Assembly (NCBI GenBank): GCA_025766275.1
Contig: JAFKAC010000121.1
Span: forward strand, 96,030-160,029
Direction of reading: 5' to 3'
Length of the DNA stretch: 64,000 bases
Source: Lactarius indigo
Lineage: Eukaryota; Basidiomycota; Agaricomycetes; Russulales; Russulaceae
Part shown: positions 34,103 to 46,137 of the stretch, piece by piece
Layout: every line of letters starts with the position of its first letter
How positions within the stretch are numbered: the stretch's first letter is position 1
The notes under the pieces: generated by a model
What the model was told of the DNA's origin: nothing
Databases searched by the model: none
What the model saw: only the letters and a program-made list of their open reading frames with translations
Made by a program: the position numbers and the translations under genes

Positions 34103-37100
34103 TCACCGAAAATCTCGAGCCGGCCAGTCCCTCTGTTCATCAGCAATGCGCTCGAGAGCGGTGGTGCGCTCCAGCCTATAGATGGAGTCTTGACGGTCGC
34201 TTTGGGCACATGCGATCATGTCCCGCAGCTGCACCACTCTCGCTCGAAGTCGTTCCAGCTCGAAGCTGGCCGCGCGGTAGCACGTGACCTCCGCGGTGAG
34301 TGTCTCGTCGTTGATGCGGTTGAGGGCGCGGTCAGTGATTTTGTCCGCGGCGAAGATGACGAGGTCTTCATGGGGGTACGTGGGGCGCAGCGCGGCGTTG
34401 ACGTGGGGTTCGGCGTAAAGGGGCTTACCGTACAAGTGAGGGGAGCCCGGTATGACTCCAAGTATAAGGGGGTCCGCCCCTCCGATGATCTGGACGTGCG
34501 ATGCATCCCTCTCTACTCCGTCGGGCCCGGTGATGGGGTATGGAATGTGATGGGGTCTTCTATTCGCCCGGAACCCTTCAGGCGCAATAACGTGCGCTGG
34601 GTCGTCAGCGGCGGTGAAGGGACGGTGGTCGGCGGCGCCTGGTACGCGCACACGTCCTCGATACATGGCGGACCCGTCGGAGTTGACGAGCCAGGGTGTG
34701 ATGCGGGGATTAGTAGGGTCGCCTTTCGTTCGAAGGAAGGCGTGGCGTGCCGGGTAGTAATCATCATCGTCATGGCCAGCCTCAGCAGCCTCCATCGCTG
34801 CCGCCGCTCGCGCATCTCTCTCAGTCGGGCTGCGGCTGAGTCTAACTGTTCCTTCTGCCACTCCGCCGCTACCCTCCTCCAGCCGTCCAACTCGTACTCC
34901 AGGAGAGCTTGAACGCTCGTCGTTGCGCGGGAAAACTCCGCGAACGCCGATGAGGTCGTCGCTTGGGGGGATGGCAGCGATGGGTTCGCGCTCCCCTCAT
35001 TCATCACGGAAGACGTGGACGACGGCAGATTCGTCGTCGGGCTGTTGCGTGGGATCCGGAAATCGGGTAAGGACGTTTGCCCATTCTTGTGCGGTGATGC
35101 GGCCCTCTGGCTGGCCAATAGGTGTGTACGGGGTGATTTGGGCATTGGGAATCTCGGTCTCGTCGTCTTCAGCGAGGAGGGTCCGAGCGTCTTCTGCAAG
35201 GGAGTCGAGGAGGATCACTTGGGTGACATGTCGCAGAGGGGAAGTGGGCATGAGAGAGGAGATTGTAGAGCGAAGGAATAGGGGATGACTTTCCTCCGTC
35301 CGGATGGAAGTCCTTTTAACTACGACTCCACGTGCTTGCGCTTCCTGATAGAGGCGAAGCGCTTCTGGCGCGAAGACGTCATTTTTGTCGACCCACTGAT
35401 TCTCCGAGTCCGGGTACCCCTTCCATTTGACGAGGTATTGAAGTCGCCGTCCTCTGCCGAAGTGCCGGGAGTCCAGAATGGCCTCGACTTCGTATTCTTC
35501 CTCTCCATCGATCAGTTCGGGCGGTGGTCGTGTGAAATTTTCGCCATGAAGAGGCGTTTGTTTGTATGGTGTGAGAAGATCGATGTGGAACACTGGGTGG
35601 ATGCTCCACTGCGTGGGAAGTTCCAATCGATAATTATAGGGGGACATCACCTGTGTCACCCGGAAGGGTCCGTGGCGTCGCGCCGCTAATTTTGCCGTGG
35701 GCTGATTGGTGCGGAGGTGTTTGCCTTCTAGCCATACGAGGTCTCCAATCTTGAACTTGGGCGTATCTTTGTTACGGACCCACGCCTCTTGTGCCTTCTT
35801 CATGAGCCGTTGGGCGTCCTCTCTCGCCTCTTTTAGCTGGGTTAGCCGTCTCGTGACCTGAGGAAGGGGAGATGGCTTATCAGTCCAATCCGCTTGGGGG
35901 TTGTACCCCATTAGGAGTTGAAACGGTGATTGTCTCGTGTGTTCATGAGGCCAGTTGTTATGCGCGAATTCGGCGATTGGCAGATAAGCGACCCAGTTGT
36001 CCTGTCGCTCATTCACCCAGAAGCGTAGGTACTGTTCTAGCCATTGGTTGGTGCGTTCGGACTGTCCATCAGTGCGTGGGTGATATGCAGTCGATATGTT
36101 CTGCTGAATGCCCAGAATGCGGCATACTTCTCTGGTGAACTTTGATGCGAACTGGGGGTCTCGATCACTGATACATTTGCGAGGTAATCCGAAATGCTTA
36201 AACACGTGGGCAACGTACAGGGCGGCCGTTTCTTCCGCGGTTATTTCCTCCTTGCATGGGATAAAGACTGAGGCTTTGCTGCAGTCGTGATCTGTGATCG
36301 TCAGTATGCTGTCGTATTCCTTCGACAGCAGGAGCTTGGTGATGAAGTCTATAGCGACTGTTTGGAAGGGGGTCGCTTCTAGCTCTGGTGTGATAGGGTG
36401 TAGAGCGGCCCGTATGGGCCTTGTGTTGACCTTGTTCCTTTGGCACTCCGCACAGCCTTGGACGTACTCGTATACATCTCTTCGCAGTCGGGGCCACCAG
36501 TAGTGTCGTTCCAGAATCCGTTGTGTTCTTGCGATGCCGGGGTGCCCGTGTATCGGCAGATCGTGGTGGTCGTGTATCAGCACCCGATATGTGGATGCAG
36601 GTCCAGTTATCACGAACCTGCCGTCCTTATACCACTCCCCTTCTATTTTTTTGAGGCGATGGGGGTCTACCCACATTTTAATTACCTCGTCGTCTTGTTG
36701 ATGTCTTGGTTGCAGCAAATTTGGGTTTGCCGTAAAGGTTCGTGCGGTGTTGAGGGCTCTTACAAAGACTTCAGGGGGCAAAATGACGACTTCACTGTTG
36801 TCGCTTGCCCCTTGGTCGTAGTCTGGGCGTCGCGAAAGTGCGTCTGCTCTGCCGTTATTCTTTCCCTTGATGTGGTGAATTTCGAAGTCATATTCCGAGA
36901 GTTCGAGCACTTCCCTAGCAACCCGTCGACTGATCTTTTGTGGTGACTTCCAATATTGAAGGTTGAGGTGATCCGAATATATTTTGATTTTGTGCGGGGC
37001 TCCAGCGAGCAGCGGTCTCCAATTCCGCAGTGCCTTGACTATCGCGAGCAGCTCTAAGTCGTAAATGTCGTAGTTTCGCTCTGCCTCCGAGAGCGTGGCG

Positions 37101-38748
37101 GAGTAGTAGCCTATAGGGTGCCGCTTTCCGTCAGATTTTCTCTGTAGTAGTACGGCTCCCACCGCGTATCCGGAGGCATCAACCTCCAACTCGAATGGGT
37201 CTTGAAGAACCAGATGCGCCAGCACTGGTTCTTCCGTTACTAGGCGTTTGAGGGTTTCGAACGCGTTATTTTCTTCGTCCGTCCACCTCCATTCTGTGTC
37301 CTTTCGCGTTAGTTTGGTGAGTGGTTTTGCGTGGTTTGCGAATCCGCGGATGAAGAGTCTGTAAAAGTTGCAAAAGCCGAGGAATGAACGAACATCCTTG
37401 ACTTTCGTTGGCGTTGGCCAATCTTTGATGCCTTGAACTTTTACGGGGTCCATGTGGGTCACCCCCCTTTCAAGGATTACCCCCAGGTAATCCATCCGCG
37501 GCTGATGGAAAAGGCACTTCTCGAGTTTGAAAAAGAGGTCATTCTCCCGCGCGACGCTGAGAACGTCGCGTACCGCAGCTATGTGGGCTGCCAAGTCGTG
37601 GTCAAAATGGGTGGCGATACCAATATCGTCCATATAAACACGTATCGTCGTTCCCAAGCGTTCGTGCTTCGCAATCGTGTCACGGTAGATGTGATTCATC
37701 ATTGCTTGGAAGGTCGCGGGGGAGTTTGTAAGGCCGAAGAACATGACTGTGGGCTCAAAGAGACCGAACTTGGTTTTGAATGCCGCCTTCTCCTGATCGC
37801 CGTCACGGATACGAATGTTGTTGTAGCCCCACCGGATATCTAGTTTCGTATAGATGTGTGCGTTGCTGAGGTCCAGGATGAGGTCTTGGATTAACGGCAG
37901 CGGATATTGGTTCCGTATTGTGTGGGAGTTGATGACGTGATAGTCCTGCACTGGGCGTAGTTTTCCGTCCTTCTTTTTAATGAAAAAGAAGGATGAGGCG
38001 TACGGGGAGATAGAAGGGCGTAGATACCCCTGCTTTAGCTTTTCATCAAGGAACTCTTTCAGTTCGCCCTCTTCTTGTTGTGTCATTGGGTATATCTTGC
38101 AGTCGATTGCGGCTGGCGCGGACGGCTTGAAGTCGATGGCGTGATCCCATGGCCGTGATGGGGGGAAACAATGCGAAGCCTGCTCGTTAAATAGCGTATC
38201 AAATTCAGCGTATACTGGGGGCAACACGGCTGCCGTTTGTTGTTGCTTTGCCGCTATGGCCAGCTCTGTCGAAGTGGTGGCACGGGCAAATGTTGACTCG
38301 TCTTCTAGTTCTTGAATGATTGCCTCTTTTTCTGCGACAATTAGGGCCCGTATGGTGGGCGTCGTGAGTAATTCTTCGGTAGTGGCCAGAACTACCGGCT
38401 GCATGTCCGGATGCACGGTTGCGGTTGCCCAACTGATCGTGGGTTCGAAGGTGCTCAGCCATGGATATCCCAGTACCATGTCTTCGCTGCCGAGGTCGGT
38501 CACCAAGAAGGTCATCTTCTTGATCTGTCCGTGTGTTTTCACTTCGAGGTTAACATAATGAGTGATTAACCCAGCTTTATTTTCTGTGTTGTCTATGTTC
38601 CATATTTTGCGGGGCGTTTCTAAGGGCTGCACGGGGATTCCAGCTCGTGTCGCCATTCCTGGTTTGATGAAGTTGTCAGTGGCTCCAGAGTCCACCAATG
38701 CGTTTGTTTCAGTCGTTCGGTAATTCGTATGGACAGTCACTGGAATTC
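34103..38748 (-). pseudogene. Element A pol, main part: protease to C-terminal extension
   Basis: The frame continues from 46706 across element B. Domains in order: retropepsin (DSGATDNF), reverse transcriptase with VYMDDIG, RNase H (EVDASGYAVGA, DLELLAI, YSDH, GRADALSRRPD), integrase zinc finger HHCC (HGHPG to CAECQ) and D,D,E core (AIDFI, SDRDPQF, TDGQSER), chromodomain, then the extension. An in-frame TGA at 34997-34999, after HVFRDE, separates the last 297 residues, which otherwise stay open to 34103. The other two copies have His or Gly there. Confidence 0.9.
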
Positions 38749-38753
38749 GCAGA

Positions 38754-39303
38754 TGTAACGTCGCCACGACGTTAGCTCGACTTGAGCTCGAATAGCAGTA
38801 ACGACTTAGCAATATATCGAATCGAGGACTTGAAGGCGCGGAGGCCCAAGCCTTTGCCCTGGCAAATTACACGGAGGTACGCTTGGCAAACAATGACGTT
38901 GGTCACGAGCGAAGTTGGACACCTTGATACGGGTAAAGAAGCAAGTGTAGAGAAAAGGCGAAAAGAGGCAGACAAGGAGAGAGGAAACAAGTGGCGATTC
39001 AAGAAGACCAAGATGGTGTATCTTGGTCTTCACAAGACTTCTTAAATACACAAACAAGCAGGCTTAGAAGCGCTGCTATGAGTCACAGTAAGTAGCGTCC
39101 AACGTATCGCGTAAGTATCTCAAACCAAGTACCACTACTACCAGTATTAGTGGCGTCCGTCATCAGTCAGCTATCGTACCGTATCACCTATCGCACTACC
39201 GTATCACCGTGGTTAAGTCCGCAACTAATATACCTTACCGCCGTAGTTGCAACCGGTACAGTAAGGGTGTCAAGAAGTAGTCCGCTCAAGCCGAAACGTG
39301 ACA
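38754..39303 (-). repeat. Element B 3' LTR (550 bp)
   Basis: On the element strand it begins TGTCACGTTTCGG after the polypurine tract AAAAGAGGGGGTGA and ends CGACGTTACA. It shares the TATTTAA and the AAGACCAAGAT/ATCTTGGTCTT hairpin with the other LTRs of the family. Confidence 0.95.
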
Positions 39304-39334
39304 TCACCCCCTCTTTTAGTGTGAGGCCCCAGAC

Positions 39335-42300
39335 TCACCGAAAGTCTCTGGCCGGCCAGTCCCGCTGTTCGTCAGCAATGCGCTCGAGTGCGGTGGCGCG
39401 CTCCAGCCTATAGATGGAGTCTTGTCGGTCGCTCTGCGCGCACGCGATCATGTCTCGCAGCTGCGCCACCCTCGCTCGGAGTCGCTCCAACTCGAAGCTG
39501 GCCGCGCGATAGCGCGTGACCTCTGCAGTGAGCGTTTCGTCGTTGATGCGGTTGAGGGCGCGGTCCGTGATGCGGTCCGCGGCAAAGATCACGAGGTCTT
39601 CGTGGGGGTATGTAGGGCGTAGCGCGGCGCTGACGTGTGGTTCGGCATAGAGGGGCTTACCGTACAGATGAGGCGACCCGGGTATCACCCCGAGTATGAG
39701 GGGGTCTGCCCCTCCGATGATCTGGACGTGGGACGCGTCCCTCTCTACTCCGTCGGGCCCGGTGATGGGGTATGGAATGTGATGGGGTCGTCGATTTGCC
39801 CGGAACCCCTCAGGCGCAATAACGTGCGTGGGGTCGTCAGCGGCGGTGAAGGGACGGTGTTCAGCGGCGCCTGGTACACGCACACGTCCTCGGTACATGG
39901 CGGACCCGTCGGAGTTGACGAGCCAGGGTGTGATGAGGGGATTAGTAGGGTCGCCTTTCGTTCGAAGGAAGGCGTGGCGTGCCGGGTAGTAATCGTCGTC
40001 GTCATGGCCAGCCTCAGCAGCCTCCATCGCTGCCGCCGCTCTCGCATCTCTCTCAGTCGGGCCGCGGCTGAGTCTAGCTGTTCCTTCTGCCACTCCGCCG
40101 CTACCCTCCTCCAACCGTCCAACTCGTACTCCAGGAGAGCTTGAACGCTCGTCGTTGCGTGGGAAAACTCCGCGAACGCCGACGAGGTCGTCGCTTGGGG
40201 GGATGGCAGCGATGGGCTCGCGCGTCCCACCCTCGTCTCGGAAGATGTGGACAACGGCAGACTCGTCGTCGGGCTGTTGCGTGGGATCTGGGAATCGGGC
40301 AAGAACGTTTGCCCACTCTTGTGCGGTGATGCGGCCCTCTGGCTGGCCGACAGGTGTGTACGGGGTGATTTGGGTGTTGGGAACCTCAGTCTCGTCGTCC
40401 TCGGCGAGAAGGGCCCGGGCGTCTTCTGCAAGGGAGTCGAGGAGGATCGCTTGGGTGACATGTCGCAGAGGGGAAGTGGGCATGAGAGTGGAAGTGATAG
40501 AGCGAAGGAAAAGGGGATGACTCTCCTGAGCAACCACTGAGCCCCTTTTAACTGCTTTCCCGTGTGCTTGAGCTTCCTGAAAGAGGCGGAGCGCCTCGGG
40601 TGCGAAGACGTCATTTTTGTTGACCCACTGATTCTCCGAGTCTGGGTACCCCTTCCATTTGACGAGATACTGGAGCCGTCTTCCTCTGCCGAAATGCCGC
40701 GAGTCCAGAATGGCCTCGACCTCGTATTCTTCTTCTCCATCGATCAATTCTGGTGGCGGCCGTGTGAAGTTTTCTCCATGAAGGAGGGTTTGTTTGTACG
40801 GCGTGAGAAGATCGATGTGAAACACTGGGTGAATGCTCCACTGGACGGGAAGTTCCAATCGATAATTATAAGGGGACATCACCTGTGTCACCCGGAATGG
40901 TCCGTGGCGTCGCGCCGCTAGTTTTGCCGTAGGCTGATTGGTTCGGAGATGCCTTCCTTCCAGCCACACGAGGTCCCCTATCTTGAACTTGGGTGTATCT
41001 TTGTTGCGCACCCATGCCTCCTGAGCACATTTCAGGAGATGTTGGGCGTCCTTCCTGGCTTCCCTTAGCTGTGTCAGCCGTTCAGTGACCTGAGGAAGGG
41101 GAGACGGCTTATCAGTCCAATCTGCTTGTGGATCGTACCCCATTAGGAGCTGGAACGGAGATTTCTTTGTGTGTTCATGCGGCCAATTATTGTGCGCGAA
41201 TTCGGCGATTGGCAGATAAGCAGTCCAGTTGTCCTGTCGTTCATTTACCCAGAAGCGCAAGTATTGTTCTAACCACTGGTTAGTGCGCTCAGACTGTCCG
41301 TCGGTGCGCGGGTGGTATGCCGTGGATATGTTTTGTTGGATGCCCAAGATCCGGCATACTTCTCGGGTGAATTTTGATGCGAATCGTGGGTCCCTATCAC
41401 TGATGCACTTGCGTGGTAACCCGAAGCGTCTGAAGACATGGGCGACGTACAGGGCTGCGGTCTCTTCCGCGGTTATCTCTTCTCGGCATGGAATGAAGAC
41501 GGAGGCTTTGCTACAGTCGTGGTCTGTGACTGTTAGTATACTGTCGTACCCTCGCGATGGCGGTAGTTTGGTAATAAAGTCCATGGCTATGGTTTGGAAG
41601 GGCACGGCGTCCAGTACGGGCGTGATGGGATGCAATGCTGCTCGTATGGGCCTCGTGTTTACTTTATTCCGCTGGCATTCCGCACATCCTTGGACATATT
41701 CGTATACGTCTTTTCGCAGTCGCGGCCACCAGTAGTGCCGCTCCAGGATTCGCTGTGTCCGTGCCACTCCAGGATGGCCGTGTATTGGGAGGTCGTGATG
41801 GTCGTGTATTAGCACGCGATATGTCGAGGCTGGTCCGGTTACCACGAACCTGCCGTCTTTGTACCACTCTCCTTCTATCTTCTTGAGATGATGGGGGTCT
41901 ACCCACAATTTGATAACTTCGTAGTCTTGTTGGTGGCGTGGTTGGAGCAGGTTTGGATTCGCGGTGAAGGTGCGTGCGACATTGAGAGTTCTTACGAAGA
42001 CCTCGGGAGGTAGGACGACGACTTCGCTATTGTCGTCTTCCCCTTGATCGTAATCTGGTCGTCTCGACAGGGCGTCTGCGCGGCCGTTGTTTTTCCCTTT
42101 GATATGGTGAATCTCGAAGTCGTATTCGGAAAGTTCGAGTACTTCCCTGGCGACCCGTCTACTGATTTTCTGTGGTGACTTCCAATATTGCAGGTTGAGA
42201 TGATCCGAATAAATCTTGATTTTATGTGGAGCCCCGGCCAGCAATGGTCTCCAGTTTCGCAATGCCTTGACTATTGCGAGTAGCTCCAAGTCGTAAATGT

Positions 42301-44080
42301 CGTAGTTTCGCTCTGCTTCCGAGAGCGTGGCTGAATAGTAGCCTATAGGGTGTCGCTTTCCGTCAGACTTTCGTTGTAGAAGTACAGCTCCCACCGCATA
42401 TCTGGAAGCGTCGACTTCCAACTCAAATGGGTCTTGGAGGACCGGGTGCGCCAGTACGGGTTCTTCGGTTACAAGGCGTTTGAGGGTATTGAATGCCCTG
42501 TCTTCCTCCTCTGTCCATCTCCATTCTACGTCTTTTCTCGTCAGTGTGGTGAGTGGTTTAGCATGGGTTGTGAATCCGCGGATGAAAAGTCTGTAAAAGT
42601 TGCAGAACCCAAGGAACGATCGGACGTCTTTGACTTTCGTTGGCGTAGGCCAGTCCTTGATACCTTGAACTTTTACAGGGTCCATTCGGGTCACCCCCCT
42701 TTCAAGGATTACCCCCAGGTAATCCATCCGCGGCTGGTGGAACAGGCATTTTTCGAGCTTGAAATAGAGGTCGTGCTCGCGTGCGACGCTCAAAACGTCA
42801 CGCACAGCGGCGATATGAGCCACTAGATCGTGGTCAAAGTGAGTGGCTATGCCGATATCATCCATGTAAACACGTATCGTGGTGCCCAACCGCTCGTGTT
42901 TGGCTATCGTATCTCGGTAGATGTGGTTCATCATCGCCTGGAAAGTAGCGGGGGAATTGGTGAGGCCGAAAAACATGACCGTGGGTTCAAAAAGGCCGAA
43001 TTTGGTTTTAAACGCCGCTTTCTCCTGGTCTCCGTCGCGAATGCGGACGTTGTTGTATCCCCAGCGGATGTCGAGCTTCGTGTAAATGTGAGCGTTACTG
43101 AGATCGAGGATGAGGTCTTGAATGAGCGGTAGTGGGTATTGGTTGCGAATGGTGTGCGAGTTAATGACTTGGTAGTCCTGTACTGGGCGTAGCTTTCCGT
43201 CCTTCTTTTTGATAAAGAAGAAGGATGAGGCGTACGGGGAGATAGAGGGGCGCAAGTAGCCCTGTTTCAACTTCTCGTCGAGGAACTCCTTCAGTTCGCT
43301 TTCCTCCTTTTGCGTCATGGGGTAAATTTTACAGTCGATTGCCGCTGGCGCCGATGGTTTGAAGTCAATGGCGTGATCCCAGGGTTGTGATGGGGGGAAT
43401 CGGTGTGAGGCCTGCTCATTGAATAACATACTGTATTCCGCATATACCGGCGGCAGCACTGCTGCCGTTTGCTGCTGTTTTGCCGATATGGCCAACTCTG
43501 TCGAAGTGGTGGCTCGCGCAAAGATTTCCTCTTCCTCTAATTCTTGGATAATCGCTTCCTTTTCTGTCGTGATTAGAGCTCGTAGAGCGGGCGTGGTAAG
43601 TAATTCTTCGGTAGTGGCTAGGACTACCGGTTGCATGTCCGGATGCATAGTTGCTGTGGCCCAGCTGATTGTGGGCTCGAAGGCGCTTAGCCATGGGTAG
43701 CCTAGTACCATGCTTTCGCTGCCAAGGTCAGTGACCAAAAAGGTCATCTGTTTGATCTGTCCTCGTGTTTTCACTTCTAGGTTAACGTAATGAGTGATTA
43801 ACCCAGCTTTGTTTTCCGTGTTGTCTATATTCCATATCTTGCAAGGCGTTTCTAACGGCCTCACTGGGATTCCGGCTCGAGCTGCCATCCCGGGTTTGAT
43901 AAAGTTGTCGGTGGCTCCAGAGTCCACCAGTGCATTTGTTTCAGTCGTTTGGTAATTCGTTCGGACGGTAACTGGAATTCGCAGAGATCGATAGCGCGTA
44001 GTCACGATTACAGAATTACATTGTAAAGCCCTCACCCAGACTGACGGGTTCAGGCGCCCTGAAAACCCTCTTTTCCCCAC
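39335..44080 (-). CDS. Element B pol polyprotein (1581 codons), chromodomain gypsy
   Basis: One undamaged frame. Approximate residues: retropepsin 45-140 (DSGATDNF); reverse transcriptase 230-420 with YMDD near 405; RNase H 550-680 (the DAS motif is followed by Arg where element A has Gly); integrase HHCC 760-800; catalytic D, D, E near 833, 895 and 930; GPY/F region; chromodomain 1107-1157 (LVKWKGYPDSENQW), which in this lineage steers integration to marked chromatin. A further 420 residues end in a predicted coiled coil (ELERLRARVAQLRDMI). The frame overlaps gag by 31 nt in the -1 frame and opens with GTG, so it is probably made by ribosomal frameshifting as a Gag-Pol fusion. Confidence 0.92.
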   Translation of the reverse strand: MGKRGFSGRLNPSVWVRALQCNSVIVTTRYRSLRIPVTVRTNYQTTETNALVDSGATDNFIKPGMAARAGIPVRPLETPCKIWNIDNTENKAGLITHYVNLEVKTRGQIKQMTFLVTDLGSESMVLGYPWLSAFEPTISWATATMHPDMQPVVLATTEELLTTPALRALITTEKEAIIQELEEEEIFARATTSTELAISAKQQQTAAVLPPVYAEYSMLFNEQASHRFPPSQPWDHAIDFKPSAPAAIDCKIYPMTQKEESELKEFLDEKLKQGYLRPSISPYASSFFFIKKKDGKLRPVQDYQVINSHTIRNQYPLPLIQDLILDLSNAHIYTKLDIRWGYNNVRIRDGDQEKAAFKTKFGLFEPTVMFFGLTNSPATFQAMMNHIYRDTIAKHERLGTTIRVYMDDIGIATHFDHDLVAHIAAVRDVLSVAREHDLYFKLEKCLFHQPRMDYLGVILERGVTRMDPVKVQGIKDWPTPTKVKDVRSFLGFCNFYRLFIRGFTTHAKPLTTLTRKDVEWRWTEEEDRAFNTLKRLVTEEPVLAHPVLQDPFELEVDASRYAVGAVLLQRKSDGKRHPIGYYSATLSEAERNYDIYDLELLAIVKALRNWRPLLAGAPHKIKIYSDHLNLQYWKSPQKISRRVAREVLELSEYDFEIHHIKGKNNGRADALSRRPDYDQGEDDNSEVVVLPPEVFVRTLNVARTFTANPNLLQPRHQQDYEVIKLWVDPHHLKKIEGEWYKDGRFVVTGPASTYRVLIHDHHDLPIHGHPGVARTQRILERHYWWPRLRKDVYEYVQGCAECQRNKVNTRPIRAALHPITPVLDAVPFQTIAMDFITKLPPSRGYDSILTVTDHDCSKASVFIPCREEITAEETAALYVAHVFRRFGLPRKCISDRDPRFASKFTREVCRILGIQQNISTAYHPRTDGQSERTNQWLEQYLRFWVNERQDNWTAYLPIAEFAHNNWPHEHTKKSPFQLLMGYDPQADWTDKPSPLPQVTERLTQLREARKDAQHLLKCAQEAWVRNKDTPKFKIGDLVWLEGRHLRTNQPTAKLAARRHGPFRVTQVMSPYNYRLELPVQWSIHPVFHIDLLTPYKQTLLHGENFTRPPPELIDGEEEYEVEAILDSRHFGRGRRLQYLVKWKGYPDSENQWVNKNDVFAPEALRLFQEAQAHGKAVKRGSVVAQESHPLFLRSITSTLMPTSPLRHVTQAILLDSLAEDARALLAEDDETEVPNTQITPYTPVGQPEGRITAQEWANVLARFPDPTQQPDDESAVVHIFRDEGGTREPIAAIPPSDDLVGVRGVFPRNDERSSSPGVRVGRLEEGSGGVAEGTARLSRGPTERDARAAAAMEAAEAGHDDDDYYPARHAFLRTKGDPTNPLITPWLVNSDGSAMYRGRVRVPGAAEHRPFTAADDPTHVIAPEGFRANRRPHHIPYPITGPDGVERDASHVQIIGGADPLILGVIPGSPHLYGKPLYAEPHVSAALRPTYPHEDLVIFAADRITDRALNRINDETLTAEVTRYRAASFELERLRARVAQLRDMIACAQSDRQDSIYRLERATALERIADEQRDWPARDFR

Positions 44081-46131
44081 AGGTCTTGAAGTATGAGGTC
44101 TTTCACCTCATCTGTGCTATTGGCTACCTGCGTTAGCCACTCCTTTGCTTGCTCTCCTGCTGTCTTCGTCGCTTTTATTTGTGGCGCGGGCGTCGCGCTG
44201 GGTGCCGGCGTTGCGTAACCTGGCAGCGATGGTTCGTATTGAGATATGGGTCCTGGAGATCCTGGCCACTGCGTCGGCCAGGCGGTCTCTGTCATCCTGC
44301 TACTGGACGGGGCATTCTGCCATTGCCTTTGCTGTCGAGGGAATGGGCAATTTCGTGAGAGATGCCCGGGCGCGTGACAGTTGTAACAAAGGACGTTCCT
44401 TAGGTCCCTCCTGGACCCGCCTCTTCCGCGCCCCCTAACTCCCGGACCTCCCCTTGGTGGAAAAGGGGGTGTTGGCCAGTCGTGATGTGGTAGTTTGTTG
44501 AAATCGATGTCTTCGGACCCGGCCAATCGTACTTTGGCCCGATCAGCGGAGGTATCCATGGCCCACGGATTGGTCTGGGGTAGGTTTTGCGGTAGTGCCC
44601 ATCCTGCGTTACCGGTCTGCTTCTTCGGCTGAGTCGTCGTATTTTTGTATTCGTTGAGCCTCGCCTTCAGGTGGATATAATTTTTCTGTCGTTTGAGGAC
44701 CGCCCTCTTCCAGTCGTCGAATGTTACTGGTTCGTCAAACTGGAACGCGTTCTTGAACAGTTCCTTGGGTAAACCTGACGTGAACAAGTTGATGGTTTGT
44801 GGTTCGTTGAGGTGATAATGAGCTTTCCGCGCCAGTTGTTCGAAGTCATTGACGTACTTATCAATGTCCTCTCCGACCATCTTGAAGCCCTTTCGCAGTA
44901 TGGCTTGCGCTTGTTCTCATTCTAATGTGTTTTCGAACCGCTGGCTGAAGCCGTCTGCCACTGCATCCCACAGTCCTCGGGTATAGGGACTAATCCCTCG
45001 TTGTATTTGTCGATTGAGCCAGTTCAGGAAGGATAAGACCCATTCGCTGACTGCTCCGCCTTTGATGTATGAAAGGAACAGGAGGCATCTCCTGTAGTCG
45101 TTGCGCATGATGGGGGCGTCCAGATTCATGCCCCAATAGACGTGCCACTGCGTGAGGAATTGATCTACTTTGAGTCTATCCCCGTCAAAAATGGAGGGTG
45201 GCTCGCCGGTTAATTTCTCGCTGGGATGTCCTCTATCCGCAGCTGCCCCTCCGTTGGCGCCACCGCCTCCACCACCTCCTCCACCTCCGCCTCCTCCTGG
45301 CGGGGCATGGGGTGGTCCTCTTGGTGGTTCGGTTCTTCGTAAGTCGAACGGCACGCCTCCTCCTGGTGGCGGCGGCGGGTCTTCGCCTGGTCCCCCTACT
45401 CCCGGGGGTAGTTCCATTGTCAGTCGTCGCTCTGACGGGGGGTCTCCCCTATCGGACCCTATTGCTCGGTAGATTGCGGCGTCGTCCGCGGTCATACATA
45501 CTCCTGTTTCTGGGTTGATGGGCATTATAATGTCCCTGGCTTCGTTTTGTATTACGCGCGCTTCTTCCATTGCGACTTCTTCCATTGCACGCGTTATAGT
45601 AGCCATGATGGCTGGGGATCGGATGTGAATCGGTTCTGGTTCGGTGATATACGCGGACTCAGCTCGTTCTATGAGGAGGTCTTGTATGGCTCCTCCGCTA
45701 GTCTCCGTCTGATCCGGTTCGCGTCCCTCACTTTCTTCGTGACCCTGTTCACTTTCTTCTTCGTCCTCCTCTGGCACTACTTCTCCGGTGGAGTGTTCTC
45801 GTATTTGCCCATTGATGGGGCCCCAATCTGATCTTGTATTGAGTTCTCGTGCGTCGATATCGCAGCGGTATCTGGGTCTGGCTGGTCGTACTGCTTCCCA
45901 CTGGGAGTCTATGGGGTTCCACGTAACCTCTACCCAACACAGGTGATCGAAGTTGAACTCAACTGGGCGGAACCTGCTAGGTCCGTTAAATTCCACGAAG
46001 TACCCAGTTTCTTCCTGTCTTTCCCTCCAACTAGCAGCTTGCAGAAAGCGCGTAGGGACGTTGCGTTCTCCTCTTCTCGGGAGCGAATAAGGACGAAAGT
46101 TCGTCCACTGGTCTCTTGTCGTTACGGCCAC
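44050..46131 (-). pseudogene. Element B gag with zinc knuckle, one nonsense codon
   Basis: Structural protein of the retrotransposon particle. The frame starts right after the primer site with GTG (codons V-A-V-T-T-R-D-Q-W). A poly-Gly/Pro-rich segment is followed by a conserved capsid-like region (LKVDQFLTQWHVYWGMN to LARKAHYHLNEPQT). The zinc knuckle CYNCHAPGHLSRNC (44347-44388) fits C-X2-C-X4-H-X4-C. TGA at 44917-44919, after FENTLE, replaces the Arg codon AGA of element A, and the frame is open on both sides. It ends at 44050 within the pol overlap. No in-frame ATG occurs in the first 180 or so codons. Confidence 0.85.
44071..44077 (-). promoter_or_regulatory. Likely -1 ribosomal frameshift site, GGGAAAA
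   Basis: On the element strand the gag codons read TGG GGA AAA, giving the heptamer X XXY YYZ as G GGA AAA, seven codons before the gag stop (44050-44052). Pol lies in the -1 frame here. Element A has GGGAAAG at the same place (46791-46797), which also fits the slip rule. Confidence 0.65.
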
Positions 46132-46137
46132 GGTGGT

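Noticed and set aside
34190..35288. Long plus-strand ORFs opposite gypsy pol
   Set aside because: They are antisense shadows of the GC-rich pol extension; the same shadows occur at every copy of the element.
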